NCBI RefSeq assembly: GCF_037038585.1
Contig: NC_092560.1
Span: 62,376,049-62,440,048 of the forward strand
DNA length: 64,000 nt
Reading direction: 5' to 3'
Source: Patagioenas fasciata
Lineage: Eukaryota; Chordata; Aves; Columbiformes; Columbidae
In this document: positions 25,701-39,600 of the stretch, piece by piece
How positions within the stretch are numbered: the stretch's first letter is position 1
How the letters are laid out: each line of letters starts with the position of its first letter
Made by a program: the position numbers and the translations under genes
The notes under the pieces: model-generated
Seen by the model: the letters and a program-made list of their open reading frames with translations, nothing else
Databases searched by the model: none
Told to the model about the DNA's origin: nothing

Positions 25701-28700
25701 CAGCAAATTTAATTTTGAGATGTTCAAAGTGTGCTAATTTTGGCTTAGAGCCAGAGTCACTGTGCACTCTTGAACTATGTGGCTGATGGAAAGCGTATTT
25801 ATTCCACTGAGAAGTTCTGCTACCTTGAAATGACTTGAGATGACTTAAAAGTTTCTTCTGCCTGCTACAGGAGGAAAAGGCAAATGTGGTCTGCTACCCT
25901 ACAATTTCCAAACTGCTCAGCTTCTGCTGTAACATAAACCTGGTGAGATTTCATATCCAGAGCTCACATTCACTGCGATGGCTTTACAGCAGACTTCATC
26001 CAGTCTATGAAAACCAGCCCAGATGCTGGAGCGATGACCTCTTTGGCACACCTGGCCATCAGTGCCAGGCAGTCTCAGGTGTCTTCTTGTTATGCCTCTG
26101 TTTTGGTTCTGTTACCTCCATGTTTAGCAAAGAAGTGAGAGTTACTAATTTCTTTACATTTCTCCTGCATTGCTTAATGCAGAATATAGACTTAGATCAA
26201 ACAGGAAACAATAAATTCTCGTCTTCAAATTAGGAGTCCAGGAAAGGTGATGCGACTGGTCTGTGCAAACTGCTGTGTAAATGGGACATTAGATTTTTGT
26301 CCCTTTCATAACTCTCCAGTCTCTCAGTAGGAAAAATAATTCTGCTTTATTTCACTAGCTTACTGCTTCGATGGTTTATGTCCCAGGGGCCTCAGTTCTA
26401 ACTTTTCCTCAATCTTCTAAATCTTCAAAATATAATTTCATCTTTTTCCATCTATTTCACAGCTCAAGTGGAGCTGAAATTATCCCTTCACCTTCTGTCA
26501 TCCAACCAAATTTTGTCACTGCTAAAACCCACTGACAGCTCTGACAAGGCAGGTAAGTGATGAACAGGACATTGATTGAGCTGTAAAGGAAACAAAGTAC
26601 AATGCCTCGTTCTCATATGGGTAAAGCTTTCTCACCTGTCATGGACCGAAGACGTACAAGATTTAATTGGTGTTGAATAAGGTGAGAAAGTCATTGCAAA
26701 TTCAGCGCGAACTTACCCACACTCATAGGGCATTTTGCACACACATTGTGACTGATGCACTTTCTCCCAGTGCTGACATTTAGGCTCTGTCACTTCTGGT
26801 TTCATACTGGGCACTGAAGTAAAAGAACACAGACAGTGCTATTAAGGGTCAGAAGTACAAGGGCTGCTAAAGGTCTCTGAAAGTATCTTATCAGTTAATC
26901 TTAAAAGGCACTGAACCATACACCATGACAGAAATTCACATCCTGCATGTTCAATAGAAGTATCTACTGCATGGAAGGAATCAATACTATTTAAAAGATA
27001 TGATACACTTTGCAAAGATACTGGTCAGTAATTTATCTGCTGGTCATGTGTCAGATGGAAGGAGTCAGGTACTATGTTCAAGCTTAAACATTCATCTTAG
27101 TTCTGCAGCAGCCATTTGTTACTGCTAAACTTAGCAGTGTTGAATCATAGCTAGCAACAGCTTTATCATTAGCTTTCAGAGTTACTGGCTTCACTCTTGA
27201 ATCTAAGGTTTCGAATTCCTATGTAGAAATGTGAACCTGAATATCTTTATACACTTATGATAATGAAAACTACAAGTTCCATCCTTAGCTCTCAATCTGC
27301 ACTAACTTTAAAAGTAAAAGCAATAGTGATTCTTGGGGCATTTTTATGGTTGTACATGTAATGTACTTTGAGTGCCGAGTCGTATTCCAAGCTTGAAAAT
27401 GAAATAGGCCTTTGCTAAACATTCCTCTGGAGATTTCTGGATCAAGTAATGACAAGACTTTGCTAAATCTGCACAGACAAATTTCTGAAAGAGCTTTATC
27501 CTGATTTGTGTTTTAGATTAGGTATCTGTAATTTCCTACTTTAACATGAAACTTTAATACTTGTGAACATCATTGACTTTGAATAAAAAGTTTAAAAAAT
27601 CTCCCTATAGAGACCAATAGAAATTGTCAGAGAAAAAAAAAAAAAAAAAAGAAGAGTTGCAATGTATTGCAATACAGACGGCAGGCATAACCCAGTCTCC
27701 TTGCAGAGGGGAAATTTCCACCAAAAATCTCTGCATTATCTCCACCACTGGGGCTGTTGGTTGCATTGTTGTTTGTCACTGACACTACTGCTGACTAAAT
27801 CCAAATGTATGTTTGCCGCTGTACCTTGGGTATACGTATCTTCTTAATTTTTATGTCTCTTATTTCATATTCCTTGCCTTTCTTTTTTACATTGTTGTTC
27901 TATTAATAATCATTATTCTAATGTAATTGTTGTCCCTTTTTGTTGTTTGTTTGTTTTGGTTTTGGTTTTGCCTTTCTTAAAACTTTTGTACTGATGTAAT
28001 GCTCCCATACAACCAGATACAAGCTTTTTCTAAAGATGGAAGTATTTGAAATTGGTTCTAATTATTACTGGAATTTGAATACATGATAAAACAAAAAAAT
28101 GATGAAAATCAGTCACTCAGCCTAAGGAGTAATTGGCAACAGTACTTCAGCACTGGCACTTTGGCACTTCAGCAGCAGTGAACTGTTCAGGCACAGCTAT
28201 GTTATTCCTGAAATCCTTATGGTTCCCAAGTATGTGGGTATGACACAGCGGCAGACAATTTTTGCACTGGGAATCTCACAGGACAGCTGCCTTTTGAGGT
28301 CTAAGCCTGACTTTCACCTGCCTCTTCCCTCAGGTCAGGCAACCTCAGGCAGCAGTTGGCCACTAAAGAGAGGACAGGCATGAAATGTAGGAGACACGCC
28401 TGGTCTTCTACAGTAGTGACTTGTCCCCAAGCAAGGTCCTCCCCAGGGATACGAGTGAGGATGTGACTGGCCTGGAGCAGCAAGCTGCTTGGATGTCTGT
28501 ATGTCACTGACCAGCAACACAGGAGTGCACAGAAGAAAGTGTTGTCTGCCTTCTACAGCTGGAAAAGATGACTTAGAGCTGCTGCCTGCTATAGCCTGTA
28601 ACCCCCTCTGCCAGCTCTTGCCAGTACTCCATATTAGCTGTGTGACAGTCAGATGACAAAAGGAGTAATCCAGCTCTGTCCTTCTCTGCCATGAGAGGTC

Positions 28701-31700
28701 ATGGTGCACTGAACAGCTTCCAGATAGAAAAGCCACATCTTTAAGGTGCAGCTCACATGGTGATGGTGTTACACAACATGGGTGAAAAGTGAACTATACT
28801 TGGGTGATGGAATAAGCAGTGTACATCCCAGGTAAGCTCTCAAAGTATTTTTAGTGACAATATTTGATAGAAATAGGTGAGTGGGAAGCAAAAAGACATA
28901 AGGAAACCTCAGTAGAAATGTCTTATGGCATCTTTTTTGAACAGCCCACAGAAAACATATGCTCATGTTTTCTGTGCTTCCTGCTGGTGATATAAGTATG
29001 GCTTCTCTATTACTGTATGAAATATAAGCTCTGCCTATACCTTATCTACAACATACCTACAACAATATATCTATCTAGTCTGTCCAAGAAAGAAACCCCT
29101 GCATTGCATTTGGAGGGCTGCAATGTCTTACCTGGTGTCTTGCACTGGATAGTCTTCATGTCAGGAGACCACTTGAGGCTGGGCTCACACAAAATAGAGC
29201 GTGCCCCTTCCAAGTGCATGCCATGAGGGCAGGACAGAGTTATTCTCTCACCAATCTCATACACAGGTTTCCATGGCTCTACTTGCAAACTCCATTCCAG
29301 GAGAGGCAGGAGACAAGCGGTTTCTAAGAATTGAAGTATTTGAGACAGCCACAGCAAATCAGTGAATTGCAGAAAGCAGTCACATGTTTTATCTTCTCTT
29401 ACATTCCTTAACAAATTGAATGGTAAGTTTAGCTGTTTTTCCTGTAGAATCATATCAACCATGTTAGCACAGGATATTAACTCATCACACCAGCCAAATA
29501 TGCAACACCAAGGACATGGACTCCTGCTGCCTGCAGGTCCAGCCCTAGCTTGAAGAGGGCTTCTGTGTTCTTACGAAGGAGGAAAGGACGACATTAAACT
29601 ACAGGTCTGAAAATTCCCTTTTCTCACTCAAAGTTGACTCACAAATAAAAGGTGTAGGGGAAAACAAACAAAACAAACAAAAAACCAAACCCCCTAATGG
29701 TTACTGACTGGATTAGGGGAAAAAAGTTAAATGGGGTGATCATCCAATATGTAAAGTGATCCCTGGAGTTGTGTTCTTATCAAAAGGTGGTTACTTGAGA
29801 ACTTTCTTTTTTCCCAGTGTTGCCCACTGGGCCTTTTCCTCAGTGTGCTTTATCCATAGACTCATCCTCCTGGTTCTTGGACATAGCCACAGGACTGAAT
29901 TAAGCAGCCAAGTTTGTTTCCACAAGAAGTAACTCTGGGACTGGAGTTTAGTCTCCATCACTTCTAGCTTTCCATAAAACCAGACTTCATGGACACATTT
30001 CTATTCCAATATTACAGCATCTGGATTGAAAATAAAAGTCAATTTAGAACTAATTATGTCTAGCAACTGGAAAATACAGGTGTGTATTTCTCCACCTTTG
30101 TAGTTGGAAAGCAGACATTCACAGATGTTTCACTGGAATTCAGGAATGGAGTTGCATTTTAAAACAAGAATCACTTAGACATACCCTTGCAATATCTGTC
30201 TCCAATTTGCCACTGTAAATTACTGCCACACTTAGCAACAGGATCACCAACAAGAGAATATCCATGTCTGCAAGCATAAACAATGCTTTTCCCAACAGGA
30301 TATGAGTTTTCAGCATTCTGAAAGAAAAGGAACAGCTGAAATTCTGGATATACAATCTAAGAACCACCAGCAGCATTGAACTCCCTTTAATTCTGGCATG
30401 CAGTAGTTGAGGACAGTGAGAAGTGCTAATGTCACTAATGAGAGTGTCTGGAATACTGGGGCAGCTCTGATTATCAGCAGTCAATAAATGTCATCAAAAC
30501 TGAGCCAATGATGTAACTAAGTTGGTAGAACGAAGAACATGCAGGCTATCTGAACTTAGCAAAGGGAGGGTTAGAGGTGAAGGTACCTTCTGACAGGGGT
30601 CTGGCAGTGGTACATCAGTGATGGAGCAGTGCTCTCCTACGAGTGACAGACTGACTTCAAATATGTCTGCCATCCAGCATTAAGAGGGGAACATAAGCTC
30701 CTGAACAGCCTTCCAAGGGGACCAGTGGGGAGTATACAGCTTTGCTAATGTTTAAGAGGGCATGTTATCAGCTTGTTGCAGGTTAATGTGATATGGTCAC
30801 TCAGAAGGGCTGAGCTTGAGGACATTTTTTTTTTTTTTTTCTCATTTTACATCCCAATCTGTTCTAACGAGAGATCTTATGAAAAATTGAGAGCACTACA
30901 CAAATTGCAGGGTTTTAACTTTAGTTTGTGAACCAAAAATATCAACAGGGCAACAATTGATTACCAAAAAAAAAACCAAATCACTGGCAAAGAGGGACCA
31001 CAAAATTTTGGATCTTGCCTCAGGTTGCAGTTGTGCAGACAATTAATGGATTTTGAACTAATCCTTTTATCTATTTATTGAGCAAAAATAATCTAGATGG
31101 CCTCATAACATAGACAAGGCATAATTCATTCCTCCAAGTGAGGGATTTAGTCTCCGTTGTTAAATAGGCCCAAGTTACAGTCAGTCAAATACTTTGCCAG
31201 ATCATAGCTTCACCAGGAAACAAGAAAGTGTGATGGTAAGTTACAGAGTGTAGAGTGAAGGTTCTTAAAATCTGTTTATACTTTTGCTGTAGACTTGCTG
31301 GGGGTTCTTCCACAGTTCACTTTCTGTGCTGTTTTTTCTCTAGTTTCTTGTGCTTTAATATGTAATTCATGTGGCAGACATAATATTTAATATGTGTATA
31401 GGATAAAAGACAAGTAGATTACTTTTCTCTGTAGGTACCGTGGTCCAGAAAAGCGAATATTTTGTTCCAGTTCGAGGGTTCAGACTTTTTAAAACTTTAT
31501 TTTTAGCAAGAAGTCTTGGCTAATGTCATGTAAACTTCAGTTGGGGAAAAATTCTGGGAGACCTGCTATACAGTAACTCTGATACTAAGCTTACCACGGT
31601 AAATACCTATTTGCAAGTGAATATCTGTATTAACTGTAATGGAGACACTGCAGGTACAGATAGGACAGATAATAGAGTACTACAAATAACTTGCTTATAA

Positions 31701-34700
31701 TAGAGTACAAGAAAAAACTTACTTGAACAAATCCATTTTCCAACAGAGGAGGAGGTGAACAGAATTCTGTAGGACTTATGGATAAATCAAAACAGTGTGG
31801 TTCAATCAACCTATGAAGCAAAAAAAAGTACGATTTAGTTTGAATTTGGTCTTCCTTTCTTTAAAAATTCTACTGTTCTCAGTTGTCAAGATTATTATGT
31901 GTCTCATTTACCTCACTATTACACAGTGTCAGACTATCAGAGAGAATGCTGAATAGAATGCTGTCAAGTTTACTGGCTTTTACACCATTTTCTAGTCTTA
32001 CCTTGTATCAGATTCACAGCTTCAGAATTTCATTTTGTTTCAACTTAAATACGAAAGCTCAGTAAGTGATAGTCTCGCTGAATTCAATAGCTTAGGCACC
32101 CTTCTGAAAGAAATGTTTTAAACCTTGCTATAGTTGTGCTCCAACTGTTTTGGTTTCTGTTTCTTCTTACCGCAAATGCTGCAGCTCTTCATCTTCACAT
32201 GTTCTGCTTTCACGCTGCTCACCTATGCAGGCCTTCCCTCCACCACGCGGGGAGGGGTTGTTGCAGGTTCGAGTCCTTGATTTCCTTCCCCCTGAACAAG
32301 GACTCCAGGAAGACCAGCAGCTCCAGTGTCCATCAACAACACCTATGCAAAATTTGGGAATATTTCACATTAAACTTCTTAGCAGGTTTTTTATTGTCTA
32401 AGAAAAAATCTAGTGATGGTCCAAACTGTGACCTTAAAAAGAATTCCAGCTTGCAACAATCTAATCTTACTCAAACTCATCTTTTACTTAGGTATAATTC
32501 CATGGAGTCTGTAAGTTAGCTATTTTTATATTCTCTTAGACTCACCAAATATAAATAATCAGAAAAATTAAAGAGTAAAAATTGATGAAGTTATTGATAC
32601 CTATTAATTTACTACATATATTGATTTCTAGAAAGTCACATTTTTAGTGGTTAGCATTGTGAGTTGCATTTAACAACAATATTAAAAACAGGTTTTTGTT
32701 AAGTGCTGCTCAGGCATGTTAAGCAAAGACTCAGGCTTAGGATAACCCTCCACATGCTGTGTATCTGCAGTGATATCTGACCCAAGCAGCCAACTCGGGT
32801 TATGCACTGGGACACACACACTCTGGAAGCAGGAGTGCACACTTTGCCACTTTCAAACTCTCACAAGTTTAAACCGTGCTGACCTGGCTGATCTTGCACA
32901 AGAGTTCCCAGCTCGCAAGCTGCTCCAAAGGTGTAAGGCTTGCAGTAACATACACACTGAGTTCCTTCCACAGCTGCCTCACCACCATTGTGGCAAGGCT
33001 GACATTTGCAGGGATCATTTTCAGCCATATATTCTTCAATGGCTTGTTTTAGGTAATGCTTTTTGACGGAGGAGCAAGGCACTTCCTTTACCAGCTCATA
33101 CAATGGTGTTAGCTACACACAGTAGAGAAACATTTATATTAAATAGTTATAGTTGGGATATAAGAGTTTATGAGCACATTTTGTCATGTAAAATGCAGCT
33201 GGTCATTTTAGCTTCATGGAATCTTCCTGTGAATTTTTATTTTCCTTTTTATAAAGTGATCTGAAAACAAAACAATTGCAGACTACAGCCTGATTATTCA
33301 CCAGCTGTAGCTTATCATTTCTCCCATTTAGGTGATTCCATCTGCTCATCTCTGCTTCAGGAAAAGAGCCTTACCTTTTGTTTAATTACTCTGGGATAGT
33401 CTGTCACTGATCTGGCCCAAAAGGAGTATCTCTGACTGTTCCCAGAAGGATTATTCAGCTCCAGATAACTAAGGCCTGCAACAGCACCTGGGCTTCCTCC
33501 TTCTATGTAGGGGTCTCCTTTAATCTTATTACCACTGCTTCCTGTAGATTAAGGATGGGAGATACAGAAAACATGATTGTTGCTGTATTTACAAATGGAA
33601 ATAGAAGCAATACATGCAAAAACTATACTACGAAGCGGTGAAAGGGCTCATTGGCGCAGATCAACTTCTGTGCCTGGGTCAAGACTTCCTATATGGATAA
33701 TATGTAGGAAGCATCTGTTTTTTGCAGGTGTCTTAGCAGCCCTGACTTAGGATGTCCAGAAAGGTACTAGTTACTGGGAAAGCATTTGTAATGACTGATG
33801 GGTGGTTAGAGGACCTTTTAAACTAGACACCTGGTGTCTGGGTTCAGCGTGTTAAGACCAAATTCAACAAAGCTATTAACACCTGCTCCTCACTTTGACA
33901 GCTATTCAGGAGGAGATGATGGAAAGATGGAGACATGACAACTGCACAAGTCACTGTTGAACATTTACCTGAAGAAGTCTGTAGCAGTTCATCCAGTTTG
34001 GAGCACTTTATTTTTTTCTTTTTCACAATGAATGCATTCCAGCCTGACGTGGTGCACTCATACATGTCTGTTACACTCAAACCTGCAGGTAATCAATCCA
34101 TTAAAAATACTGTACACAGAAAGTGCATTGGATTAATTTCCAAGTTTCTCATTGTCTTGAGACGTGTTTTAGGAAGAAAAGAAGCATGAAGTATTATTGC
34201 TAAATTAGAAGGCAACTAACTAGCACGTTCTGTGGGTAGGTCCATACACTGCTAAAGCCTGTGGATGGAGGCTGAATGATGGGACGTGTATCTGGAAAAA
34301 GCTTATTGTTTCTTTCATCTCTTTTTTCAGCAATTGCTAGTCCTACAGCACTGCTCCCCACTGAGTACCATCATACATGTCACTCTGGTGTTTGCTCTGT
34401 TTGTAATTTTTTTCTGCTTTACACAGTTTTACCCAACCTACATCTTCAAATAACTTTTAAGCTTTAACACTACTTAAGATTTAGATTGGCAGTAGAATTC
34501 AAGTTTAGCCTGATGAGCTTCTGAATCAACCATCAAATCTTTGCCACACAGAGCACTGCAGGTCACAGATGTGGATCTAGAACTAAATGTTGTGGTTTGG
34601 TCTCTTTTTCTAACTTTTAAAATTTTCTCTATGAAGAGAATGTGGTGACTAGTAAAGCCTCTTATTTGATTTTAGATATCAGCAGGGAGAACATGCAAAG

Positions 34701-36630
34701 AAATTTTTGTATTTGTTTACTCACTGTTCCTTGTAACAGATACTCTAGTACTCTACCTTCTGCTTTCATTTTGTCAGTATCCATATAAAAGACAACTTTG
34801 TAATGTCCTCCTAGAGATCCTGAGTGTAAGAAATGAGTCCCAAAATGTTCAATAAGTCTTCGGTAGATGTTGTACTCATAGATGGTCGGAAGGTTTGCCA
34901 GTTCCTTCCAGAAGGGCTCTGCGAGAGTGAGAAAGTCTGGGTGGTTGTTAATAAACTGAGCAACTTCCACACTGTTCTCAACAACCATCAGCTGCCTGCT
35001 CTGGAGGAAGGAAAATATGTCAGTCATGCTTCGTGTCACTGTTAGGGTGGTTTCCACTAGCCAGATGGCATGCACATTATGTTATCTACTAAACAACAGC
35101 TCTTATAGAGCTGTCAGACACATCTAAAGAACTTGGTGAATGCCAAAAGAACATCCTGAAGTTAGGAAACATCTTTTAGACCTTCTTATAATTGCTGTGT
35201 GATTTATTTTCCTCCTGTGTACCTGAAAGCTAGTGTAGGGAAAATAAGAAAGGAAAATATCACTCTTCAAAGCTACTGGTGGTTCCCAACACTGGAAGCC
35301 TTGCAGCAGCAGGTTAATAAGCCTTGTCTGAAAGCAAATCAGGGGCTCTAGAGAGGACTCCTTTGTACCCTTTTTTGTCTAGAGAAACCTTTCTTTGTAA
35401 TGGGCTCCAGGGATTTTGAGGCTGCTGCTGAGTTATAAAATCCTATAAGCCTATACAATAATGGTCACCTCACCCTCTCAAAGTTGCTTTTGAACTTTGT
35501 TACGCTCAAAATTCTTCCCTGTTAGTGTGGTAAAATGAGTTTGTTTTCTGTCAGCTTGGGGGCCATAAAATCTATAAATTCATGACTTGATTTTATTTGC
35601 TATAAGATAGAATTAATGCTTCATAATTGAGAGTTATCTCAGATTATTTATCTAATGCTCCCATTTAAACAAGTCAAAGGCATAAGCACTGTGACCTGGC
35701 TGTTTAAGACACCAATCTTTATCTTAATGGAGTTCTAGGAGTGGAAATTGCATTATAAAATAAAGTAGCTGTAACAACAGAATTATTTCATTTTTTTTTC
35801 ATTCTAAGATGCTGACAGAGGTGATAGGAAAAAAAAAAATAAAAGTGCAGTAAATCACTGGAAGAAATTCATAGAATCATAGAATCATTTTAGATGGAAA
35901 AGACCTTTAGGATCATCAAGTTCAATCATTAATCCAACAATGCCAAGTCCACCACTAAACCATGTCCCTAAGAACCTCATCTCCACATCTTTTGAACCCC
36001 TCCAGGGATGGTGACTCCACCAGTTCCCTGGGCAGCCTGTTCCCATGCTTGACAATAAATTATGAGAAGTGAATGGCTTTCTTCCTCAAATAAGGAGGAA
36101 AACAGCTAGTAAATAAATAATTTACTAATAAAGAGGTAAAATGGAGAAAGTAAAAAACAGCAGCCAACGCTTATTAGTTGATAACAGAACCAGTGATCTC
36201 TTTGTTAATGTTTTACGTTTTGTGCCAAAAACATCTCGATAATATAAATAGTTTCATCTCACTATAAAAGCATATGAAGAAAAATGATGAAAATATTTAT
36301 GTAAAATACTAAGTGACAACTTATACACACCTTTTGACTGTATTGCAGAATTTTATTCTGTGAATAATGGTGTCCACGGTTTGATTTTTCATGCCTCTCT
36401 GTGTGTTTCATATAAGACCAGCTGCTGTTGAAAAACTCATAACTGAAATCATTCTGAATTTTAACCTAGAAAATGAAAGATAGAATTCTGTATAAAGAGC
36501 CTCATGAAAGATGTTAAAAATGGTAACTTATAGCATAGAGGAAGTCCTTCCTGAAGCAAAAAATCCAATGTGTTTTTCAGGCTGAATCCATTTCAGACTT
36601 CGTAAAAAATACCACACAGTACTGGAAAAT

Positions 36631-36687
<57 letters not shown>

Positions 36688-39600
36688 TAATATGGTTTAT
36701 ACAACTGTATATTAAATACTTATGAAGTAAATTACATTAAAGACTGCTTGCTATGCTTTTTGTAAGTGTGAGACAACCCAAATCTCTGAGGCAATGACTT
36801 CAAACAAAGCATATATCTGGAAGATAGCCACAAAGCACCACAAAGCCTTGTGCACATAAAATTTCTTTGGGGGAATCAGGCCACTCGTTATGCTAAAGAG
36901 GTGGCTTTACATTCAGTCTAACTGCGAGAATTAGAAATCACATCCAAGGAATTACATTTTTTTTCCTTCCACTTTAGCAAGATATACATCAGTTTGTATT
37001 TCAAAATAATAAGAGACTTCATGAACGGAACAGGTGTTCCTCAGGTGCATTTAGGGAAACTTACCTGCCAAGAGGCCCTACAAGCTATGCATTATTTTCC
37101 CAGTCTGAATCATGACTCTAAATATAAAGCTGTGCTTAATGGAAACATACTTGGAAAGTATAAGCAAGAACGCTTTCACTCAGTCTGTAGTATTCTCTCC
37201 CATCACCGCTAAAGACCCTTCTGCATTGTCCTCCAAAGCTTTTTGTATGAATGACTCTTCCCCTAGTCTCACCAGTAATGGCATCAAAGCTATGAGAAGA
37301 AAAACATGGAAGAACTTTAAGACAGAGAGATAGCAAATTATTTTACAGGAGCTGAAAATTACAGAGCCATTATAACTGAATGCTGTATTTGCAGATTAAG
37401 ATCATAAACTTATTTACCCAAGAAAAGGGTATATCAATTCATAGACTTCATTGTACATGGCATTTTAAAATATAGAAAGCAAAATGTTGCTCTTGGTTTG
37501 TCAACAAAAATGAACACATATCAATATCTCTTAACATTAAGACATTCATATCTATCATAACTGATTTTATTATGTTTTATTGTTGCAGCAGTTAATGCAA
37601 CACTGAAACAACAGGGCATCCATTCAAAAATGTTTTGTATTATATGTGAATTATATCACATACCAAGTGATACAACTATGCTAAAGAAACTTAGGATATA
37701 GTTATTTTGCTAGGTTGCAGATAGGATATATAAACAGAAATCCATATGGATCCACTGTACTAAATGCAACAGCAATGAACGAAAAGAATGAGCATTTTTG
37801 GCTCATTTTTTCCATGCTGATGATTATGGTTTTTTTGGTTGACATTTCATTTCATGTCTTAAAATATGTTTTTAAATGGCAGGAATCAAAGATAAAAAGC
37901 TTTATTCTGTGCTTCAGATTAAGTGGCCTGTGCATCCTGGCTGCACTGAGCCACTGACATAGTGCAGGCTGTTCTGCTGAACACTTTTGAACATGGGATG
38001 TTTCCCCATAGGCCCAGTGAGTCTGTTTGTAGAGAGCTTGTAAATACGACAAAAATGTAAATGCATTTGGCACCAGTATTACTGAGCCCAGCACAGAACA
38101 TTACCCTGTTCCTGTAAGTTCTGAATTCGGTGGTGTTTTATCAGTATCGCATACAGTTGTCTTCTCTTCACATCGATCTTCATCTGCACCATCTTCCTCA
38201 CAATCCTGATCTCCATTGCACACAAGAGATCTGCTAATACACTGACCTAAATCAAAACAAAAGTGCATGGGGAAAGGAGCAGAGTTTGTTCATTTAAAAA
38301 TAAACAATCTAAATCCAAATAAAAATTCCCACTTATGTACTACATTAATTAGCTTGTCCACTCACATGATGAAGAGTCTATACTCAGGAGGGCTTATGAA
38401 ACAACAGTAAATGTAGACAGAAAGAAAAAGTGCTTAGTATACTTGAGGGAATCAGAGCCATTCAAGCTTTGTGATATATTAATGAAACAGTTGACTTCTG
38501 GATTCATTTTCTGAGCTTTCATGCTTTGACCCTATCATTTGTGATTAACTGTGATTATCTCACTGGTAGCACCAAAACATGTTTATCATATTCCTCTGTG
38601 AAAAATGTCTACGTACTGAGGTAATGTGCTTTTTTTGTGAAGGTAATAGAAGCTGCTTGGATACTACCACTGTTTTAGGGAGCATTAGTTTCCATGATCC
38701 AAGCGATTTCCAAGATGTTTGGATATAGCCTAAAACAGCTTTGAACCATGGCATCTAAGGTTGCCTCCTTCATTACCTTCTCATACTGAAAAAAACTGTA
38801 CACTAGGGCAAATTAGTAAACCAAAATGACTTAGAAAGGCTACCAGGGCTACAGAGTATTATCTGCAAAGCTTTGCAACACTTGAAATTAAAACCTGTAG
38901 TAGGCTGAAAAAAAGCAAAAATCCAGCTAAATCGAATCTATGTGCAGGTCAGGGCGCTTGCAAAACCATTACCCATTTACTGAACTTCAAAGATAACAAG
39001 GTCAACTTCTTAACTTTATGACCTGAAAACAGTGACAAAGATCTTGGATGGTACCTGAGAAACACCTGAACCGATCACCACAGCCATCCTCTGTTGGGCA
39101 GCCCCTTGTGGGGGTGCATGGTCTGGTTTCAAAGGCAGTCCCAGAGCAGGGGTTTCCCCCATACTGGCCATAAACGGCTACCGTCCGCCTTCGAATCTGA
39201 ACAAAAATCAAGGGAGATCTTATAAAATACAAATGCAAAGCAGGACTAGTTTACTGGTGTCAGGACAGTGCTACCACCCTACTGCTATAAGGAAATGAGA
39301 CATTCACCATTTTTTCTGAGAACAACAACACTTGGTATTACCACAATATGTTAAAACACTCTCAAGTTAATGGAAAGACAACTATTTTGTCTATAAGGCC
39401 TTTAGGCGGAACCGTAGGCTTGGCTGGTTTGTTCAAAAATCTCACATGTAACTAAAACCAAGAGAAAGCTACTGACAAATTTCAGTTTTATTTTATATTT
39501 TTAATATGAAATTCAAAGTCAATGATGCTGTTAAGGCAGATGATAAAATCTAACATTAAGTGGGCTACTTTTTGCTTCTAAAAAGGACAGTCTCGGTGCA

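Noticed and set aside
32170..32345. Plus-strand ORFs over the C7 second TSP1 exon
   Set aside because: They are antisense shadows of the C7 exon on the minus strand ([10 protein letters not shown]).
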